Assembly (NCBI GenBank): GCA_002393835.1
Contig: DGTW01000267.1
Location: 1-8,804, forward strand
Direction: 5' to 3'
DNA: 8,804 bases
Source of the DNA: Treponema sp. UBA4326
Lineage (GTDB): Bacteria; Spirochaetota; Spirochaetia; Treponematales; Treponemataceae
The position numbers and the translations under genes are program-made. Positions within the stretch are counted from its first letter, which is position 1. Every line of letters begins with the position of its first letter. Below the pieces are notes generated by a model. It saw only the letters and a program-made list of their open reading frames with translations, searched no databases and had not been told where the DNA came from. Shown one piece after another: positions 5,976 to 8,804 of this stretch.

Positions 5976-6235
5976 GCTTTTTCGAAGTTTCTGAGCGATT
6001 GTCTTTTTTTCACTTTCGGAATACAGCATAGAGTTTTTGTCGCAACCTCGACTCCGCCAGCCTTTTTTTTGCTTTTTCGAAGTTTCTGAGCGATTGCTGT
6101 TTTTTCGCTTTCGGAAAGCTGCATAGAGTTTTTGTCAGAACCACACCTACGCCCGCTTTTTTTTGCCTTTTCGAAAGCTTTGAGCGATTGTCTTTTTTCA
6201 CTTTCGGAAAGCTACATAAAGACTTCAGTTTTCCG
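5955..6235. repeat. Three 95-bp tandem repeats in the gap downstream of miaA
   Basis: Copies start at about 5955, 6050 and 6145. Copies one and two share a run of at least 47 identical bases (from GACTCCGCCAGCC through the T8 run to CTGAGCGATTG) and then diverge mildly; copy three is more decayed. On the minus strand each unit can encode a lysine-rich peptide (SESEKK, IAQKLRKSKKKAGGV), but 95 is not a multiple of three, so frames change from unit to unit and no ribosome binding site or sensible gene emerges. I see no gene in 5858-6238; repeats fill it. Confidence 0.85.
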
Positions 6236-6273
6236 TTTTCAACTTTCAACTTTCAGTTTTCCGTTTTCAACTT
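6226..6273. repeat. 28-bp minisatellite at the 3' end of miaA
   Basis: CAGTTTTCCGTTTTCAACTT occurs at 6226-6245 and again, identical, at 6254-6273, a period of 28 with TCAACTTT between. The second copy lies inside the miaA coding end and encodes VENGKLK on the minus strand; the first lies at and beyond the stop. Confidence 0.85.
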
Positions 6274-7216
6274 CCAAAATCTTACAGGCGGCCTCGAATC
6301 GCTTTTCCACATCCATAATCTGGGGGAGCCAGTGTATTTTTATGCCTTTTTTTTCCATGCAGCGGAACCAGGTTTCCTGCCTTTTTGCGAACTGACCGAT
6401 GGCCAGCTGCAAGAGATTTTTCATTTCTTCTTTGGATTTGTATTTTCCCTGTAAATAATCGCTTACGAAACGGTATTCAAGCCCCAGGGCTTCAAGGCGG
6501 CTCCACTCTGCCCCGTTTTCTTCTCTGCGGGCGTGGAGATTCTCAACTTCTTCGATGAGGCCTTCTTCCATGCGGTCGGAAAGGCGTTTTGCTATTCGCT
6601 CCCGCACGAGGGAGCGGTCAAGAGTCGTTCCGATGACAAGGGGCTTTAAGACCGGGCGGGAAGCACGGAGTTTTTCCCGCTCAAGGCGGCACTCTTCTGA
6701 GATATTGAAGCGGTTTATGAGGATTGATTTTATCATTCGCTCTTTGTCGCCGAATTCTGAAGTGTTGTGGAGCTTTTCTTTTTCGCGGGTGAGGATTTCT
6801 TCAAGCTCTTTTTCGCTTTTCGTCTCAAGTTCGGCCCGCTCGCCAGGCCTTTCGACAAAGGGAATCATGTCGTAGTGATGAAGGATTGAATCCACATACA
6901 TGCCGGTTCCGCCCACGCAAATCGGAAGCTTTCCCCTGCTCGTGATGTCGGAAAAAGCCTTGTAAAAATCTTCCTGAAAGTCAAAGAGATTGTACTCCCG
7001 CTTTAAGTCGCATACATCGATGAGATGATAGGGAATCTTCTTTCCATTAAGAGTGTAGTCCGCCAAGTCCTTGCCGCTTCCGATGTCAAGGCCTTTGTAG
7101 ACCTGCCTTGAATCCGCGCTGATAATCTCACCGTTAAAGCGATCGGCCAGGCGCACACCGATGGCGGTTTTTCCCACGGCGGTTGGTCCGATTACGAAAA
7201 TGCAGTTATATGACAT
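6239..7216 (-). CDS. miaA: tRNA dimethylallyltransferase (MiaA)
   Basis: Transfers the dimethylallyl group from dimethylallyl diphosphate to N6 of adenosine 37 in tRNAs that read codons starting with U; cytoplasmic. Visible signatures: P-loop GPTAVGKT (10-17), DSRQVYKGLDIGSGK (35-49), PYHLIDV (62-68), GGTGMYVDSIL (102-112) with T104 at the active-site threonine position, and RQETWFR near 280 close to the C-terminus. Family length is about 300-316; here 325, because the last residues (EVENGKLKVES) are encoded by the 28-bp minisatellite instead of a native end. The ATG at 7216 gives the expected start ahead of CIFVIGPT. No Shine-Dalgarno site precedes it; a TATAAT lies 14 nt upstream on the same strand, so the leader would be only about 8 nt. 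The neighbours are not functionally linked. Confidence 0.95.
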   Translation of the reverse strand: MSYNCIFVIGPTAVGKTAIGVRLADRFNGEIISADSRQVYKGLDIGSGKDLADYTLNGKKIPYHLIDVCDLKREYNLFDFQEDFYKAFSDITSRGKLPICVGGTGMYVDSILHHYDMIPFVERPGERAELETKSEKELEEILTREKEKLHNTSEFGDKERMIKSILINRFNISEECRLEREKLRASRPVLKPLVIGTTLDRSLVRERIAKRLSDRMEEGLIEEVENLHARREENGAEWSRLEALGLEYRFVSDYLQGKYKSKEEMKNLLQLAIGQFAKRQETWFRCMEKKGIKIHWLPQIMDVEKRFEAACKILEVENGKLKVES

Positions 7217-7230
7217 ATTAGAACAGATTT

Positions 7231-7236
7231 ATTATA
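7231..7236 (-). promoter_or_regulatory. Candidate -10 box of miaA
   Basis: TATAAT on the minus strand, 14 nt before the miaA ATG. No clear -35 box is found at 16-18 nt. If used, the transcript would have a leader of roughly 8 nt without a ribosome binding site. Confidence 0.35.
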
Positions 7237-7346
7237 TCGCACAGAGGAAAAATCTTCTACAATGCGCATGAAAAAACAGCTTTCCATTGAGAAAAAGACT
7301 GTCCTGCTTCAGCTCTGGTCGTAGATAAGAGCCATGATTTATGCAA

Positions 7347-7604
7347 CTAAGCCGCCTCCCGTGCGATTTCCCAGATCAAGAATGCGTTATTCCGAAGATA
7401 CTCCTCCAAATCCAAAAGCTCATCTTCTGAAAATCCGTAAGTCTTATAAAAGACATTGTTTGGAAGTTTTCCCTCGGCAAAATCAAAACCGCCTTTGTCA
7501 TTGGCTCGCTCAAAACGAAAATCAATCTCGTCAAAAATGCCGTTCTTATGAATTTTTGAGAATGTCAGGACTATTCCATCAACAGTGCTGTAATAAATTC
7601 CCAT
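7347..7604 (-). CDS. Unrecognised 85-residue partner of the DUF4160 gene
   Basis: The ATG at 7604 has GGAG 6 nt upstream, and that site lies just past the stop of the DUF4160 gene (11 nt between stop and start), so the two are one transcription unit. The product (MGIYYSTVDGIVLTFSKIHK and onward) looks like a small beta-rich N-terminal half (FDEIDFRFERA, GGFDFAEG) followed by an acidic helix (YGFSEDELLDLEEYLRNNAF). No signal peptide or membrane segment. It does not look like DUF2442, the usual partner of DUF4160. A toxin-antitoxin-like or phage-defence-like pair is possible from the layout only; nothing in the sequence proves it. A 130-nt gap with no hairpin separates it from miaA downstream, so some read-through into miaA is likely. 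Confidence 0.7.
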   Translation of the reverse strand: MGIYYSTVDGIVLTFSKIHKNGIFDEIDFRFERANDKGGFDFAEGKLPNNVFYKTYGFSEDELLDLEEYLRNNAFLIWEIAREAA

Positions 7605-7615
7605 AAGAATCTCCT

Positions 7616-7870
7616 TTAAAGCCCAAAATATTTTACCCAGCGGGCAATTATTGTATTTCGATTCGCATAAATGTATTTCTTGATTTTATTCAAGTCTTCT
7701 GCGGAAATTGAATCATCATTATATGCAAGTTCCACTTCGTCAGCCGTAATCCAAAATTTTGTGGCATTCGGGCGCGGGTCTCCTTTGCACACATGAATAT
7801 GCATTCTTTTTTCTTCATTCGACCAGAAAAAGAATTTGAATCCCATAAAATCAAGCAAGGCTTTTGGCAT
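7616..7870 (-). CDS. DUF4160 family protein
   Basis: An 84-residue protein of the DUF4160 type: it opens MPKALLDFMGFKFFFWSNEE, then has the characteristic RMHIHVCKGD stretch (family pattern PPHxHV.xG), a short strand region (KFWITADEVEL) and a C-terminal helix (INKIKKYIYANR-like segment ending ARWVKYFGL). The family has no settled biochemical function and usually sits next to a second small gene, as here. I start at the ATG at 7870 because GGAG lies 7 nt upstream on the minus strand; the frame extends to 7921 but would then overlap the promoter. A candidate extended -10 box lies at 7890-7898 and the terminator of the preceding gene ends right before it, so this is the first gene of its unit. 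Confidence 0.8.
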   Translation of the reverse strand: MPKALLDFMGFKFFFWSNEEKRMHIHVCKGDPRPNATKFWITADEVELAYNDDSISAEDLNKIKKYIYANRNTIIARWVKYFGL

Positions 7871-7889
7871 CTTTTTACTCCACACTTCT

Positions 7890-7898
7890 AGTCTATCA
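7890..7898 (-). promoter_or_regulatory. Candidate extended -10 of the DUF4160 unit
   Basis: On the minus strand TGATAGACT fits the TGn plus -10 pattern (TAGACT, four of six). It lies 20 nt before the chosen ATG and just after the terminator of the upstream gene. No convincing -35 box. Confidence 0.35.
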
Positions 7899-7921
7899 CA
7901 TTTCATGTTTTTCTGCCACAT

Positions 7922-7955
7922 AAAAAAAAAGCAGCTCCCCCTTTTGGGAAGCTAC
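7922..7955 (-). terminator. Strong intrinsic terminator of the DUF1566 gene
   Basis: On the minus strand GTAGCTTCCC (7955-7946) pairs with GGGGAGCTGC (7940-7931) over 10 bp with two G.T wobbles, loop AAAAG, and is followed by nine T (7930-7922). It lies about 80 nt beyond the stop of the surface-protein gene. Confidence 0.9.
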
Positions 7956-7965
7956 CAGAAAATCG

Positions 7966-7996
7966 TTCCGAAAAGCCGCAGAGCAGCTTTTCGGAA
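7966..7996. repeat. Perfect 11-bp hairpin before the terminator
   Basis: TTCCGAAAAGC (7966-7976) and GCTTTTCGGAA (7986-7996) are exact reverse complements around a 9-nt loop. It lies between the surface-protein stop and the T-tailed terminator. On the minus strand it is followed only by CGATTTTC, so alone it would be a weak terminator; it may be a transcript-end stabilising stem or part of a tandem terminator. Confidence 0.8.
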
Positions 7997-8034
7997 AAAT
8001 AGTTGAATTGCTAAATCCGCTCCACTTCGTTGCG

Positions 8035-8804
8035 CTAGTTGAAAGCCCGGACTGCACACACGTAATTGCTGGAGTAGTCCTTGCTGTAGGTGGTCATCGT
8101 CGAAGTCCAAGCCTCCAAGTCGAAATCGAGTCTGTATGCTAGCTTAGCGGAGAAAGCGCGCTGGGACGACGACCAGTAAAGACCTGACGCTGACGTGTCG
8201 AACTTTGTTCCACCACAGACAGCAAGCCCCTTGTTTACGGTCGAAAGAATGTCGTAGATTTTTTGCAGCTCAGCCTTTGCGGGTAAGTACCAGCCGTCCG
8301 CGTAGTCAGTGCCGCTCACATTGCTTCCCGTCTGGCTCGCGTAATTTTTGGCAAAGTAGAAGGCAGGGTAATTTGCTTCGGTCGCAGTGTCATCTACTCC
8401 GTCAAAGGCTTCTATCTGCTCCAAGTTGTCGCTTCCGTCCTTGTCCGACTCCTGAATCGTGGTGATGTTCACATTGTAGGCATTAGCGGAACCTAAGCAC
8501 CATGCAAGTCCGCTCTGGTTCTGGGCAAGGCCTACGCCAAGGGTGCGGCTAGTACTGTCGTTGGAGCAGTCCGTTCCCACATAGAAAATCACGGCGATTG
8601 CGGCATTTTTCTCATCGTTAGTAAGAGTGAGGTCTTCACTGTAAGGGGTGGAAGAGCCGTCGTTAAAGACGATGTCGCCTACGGCTTTAGCCTCGGTCGG
8701 GGCTTTACTGCCGATGTAGGTTACAGCCTGTGTTATTGTAAGCGTGTAGCTTGCCGTTTTTACAGCGTATGTGTAGCTTTCGCTGTCTGCTACGGTTGCT
8801 GTGA
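8035..8804 (-). CDS. Surface protein with C-terminal Lcl_C/DUF1566 domain (partial)
   Basis: The frame is open from the right edge to a TAG at 8035-8037, giving 255 C-terminal residues; the start, and any signal peptide, lie outside the window. The first part (ESYTYAVKTASYTLTITQAV) looks like the end of a threonine-rich, beta-sandwich-like repeat. From AVGDIVFNDGSSTPY on, the sequence is a Lcl_C/DUF1566-type domain: AVIFYVGTDCSND, GLAWCLGSANAYN, DGWYLPAKAELQKIY, GLYWSSSQ and the closing YVCAVRAFN. DUF1566 domains are widespread in secreted and cell-surface proteins and are thought to be related to C-type-lectin folds, suggesting a binding role. A shorter frame beginning at a GTG at 8592 is not the true start because the upstream sequence is clearly the same protein. 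Followed by two hairpins and a strong terminator. Confidence 0.85.
   Translation of the reverse strand, partial: TATVADSESYTYAVKTASYTLTITQAVTYIGSKAPTEAKAVGDIVFNDGSSTPYSEDLTLTNDEKNAAIAVIFYVGTDCSNDSTSRTLGVGLAQNQSGLAWCLGSANAYNVNITTIQESDKDGSDNLEQIEAFDGVDDTATEANYPAFYFAKNYASQTGSNVSGTDYADGWYLPAKAELQKIYDILSTVNKGLAVCGGTKFDTSASGLYWSSSQRAFSAKLAYRLDFDLEAWTSTMTTYSKDYSSNYVCAVRAFN

Noticed and set aside
5814..6249. Three overlapping lysine-rich minus-strand frames
   Set aside because: They are readings of the 95-bp tandem repeats in successive frames, with no ribosome binding sites.
7262..7324. Plus-strand 20-codon frame starting MRMKKQLSIEKK
   Set aside because: Only 20 residues, with a poor GAGG site 13 nt upstream and no continuation in another frame. 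It may be a gene remnant but cannot be supported.

Overview
The window looks like accessory-rich chromosome of a host-associated spirochaete, most likely a Treponema. The pointers are a BspA-type leucine-rich-repeat fragment, a Lcl/DUF1566 surface domain of the 'AVGDIVFNDGS' type that I associate with treponemes, a single-chain class I (Fe-S) fumarase, and many short palindromic or tandem repeats in and between genes. The genus call is inference. I see no rRNA, tRNA, CRISPR array, transposase or phage gene.

Left part (1-2460): the 3' end of an unrecognised gene (1-177); a 339-residue unrecognised protein with a weak macro-domain-like N-terminus (225-1244); a short BspA-type LRR start with a perfect AGGAGG site that breaks off near 1515 and runs, out of frame, into the 3' end of a very AT-rich gene of other origin (to 1875); a compact bidirectional terminator (1892-1925); and, convergent to it, two tiny minus-strand genes (2341 to 1927), the second apparently frameshifted, behind a good promoter.

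Middle part (2461-5857): class I fumarase, apparently transcribed from an extended -10 box so close to its ATG that the mRNA should be leaderless, overlapping by 17 nt a stand-alone Hpt phosphotransfer protein; convergent to these a TatD-family metal-dependent hydrolase with a TTG start. The TatD gene carries about 300 bp of palindromic repeat sequence inserted in frame next to its GIHP motif, including two tandem 96-bp (32-codon) units. All TatD metal ligands survive. The two units differ in one hairpin by exactly three compensatory base-pair changes. A divergent 72-residue small protein follows.

Right part (5858-8804): a 380-bp non-coding stretch filled by a 15-bp inverted repeat and three 95-bp tandem repeats, merging into a 28-bp minisatellite that encodes the C-terminal tail of miaA (tRNA dimethylallyltransferase, minus strand). 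Upstream of miaA on the same strand are an 85-residue unknown protein and a DUF4160 protein forming a two-gene unit. Then come two hairpins, the outer a strong intrinsic terminator, and the 3' part of a large surface protein ending in a Lcl_C/DUF1566 domain that runs off the right edge.

The genes do not form one pathway. fumA (TCA cycle or fumarate metabolism) and miaA (tRNA modification) are housekeeping genes; TatD is a conserved hydrolase. The most notable theme is repeat invasion: coding sequence of tatD and the end of miaA have both been colonised by repeat DNA that remains translated, resembling the in-frame palindromic elements known from Rickettsia.
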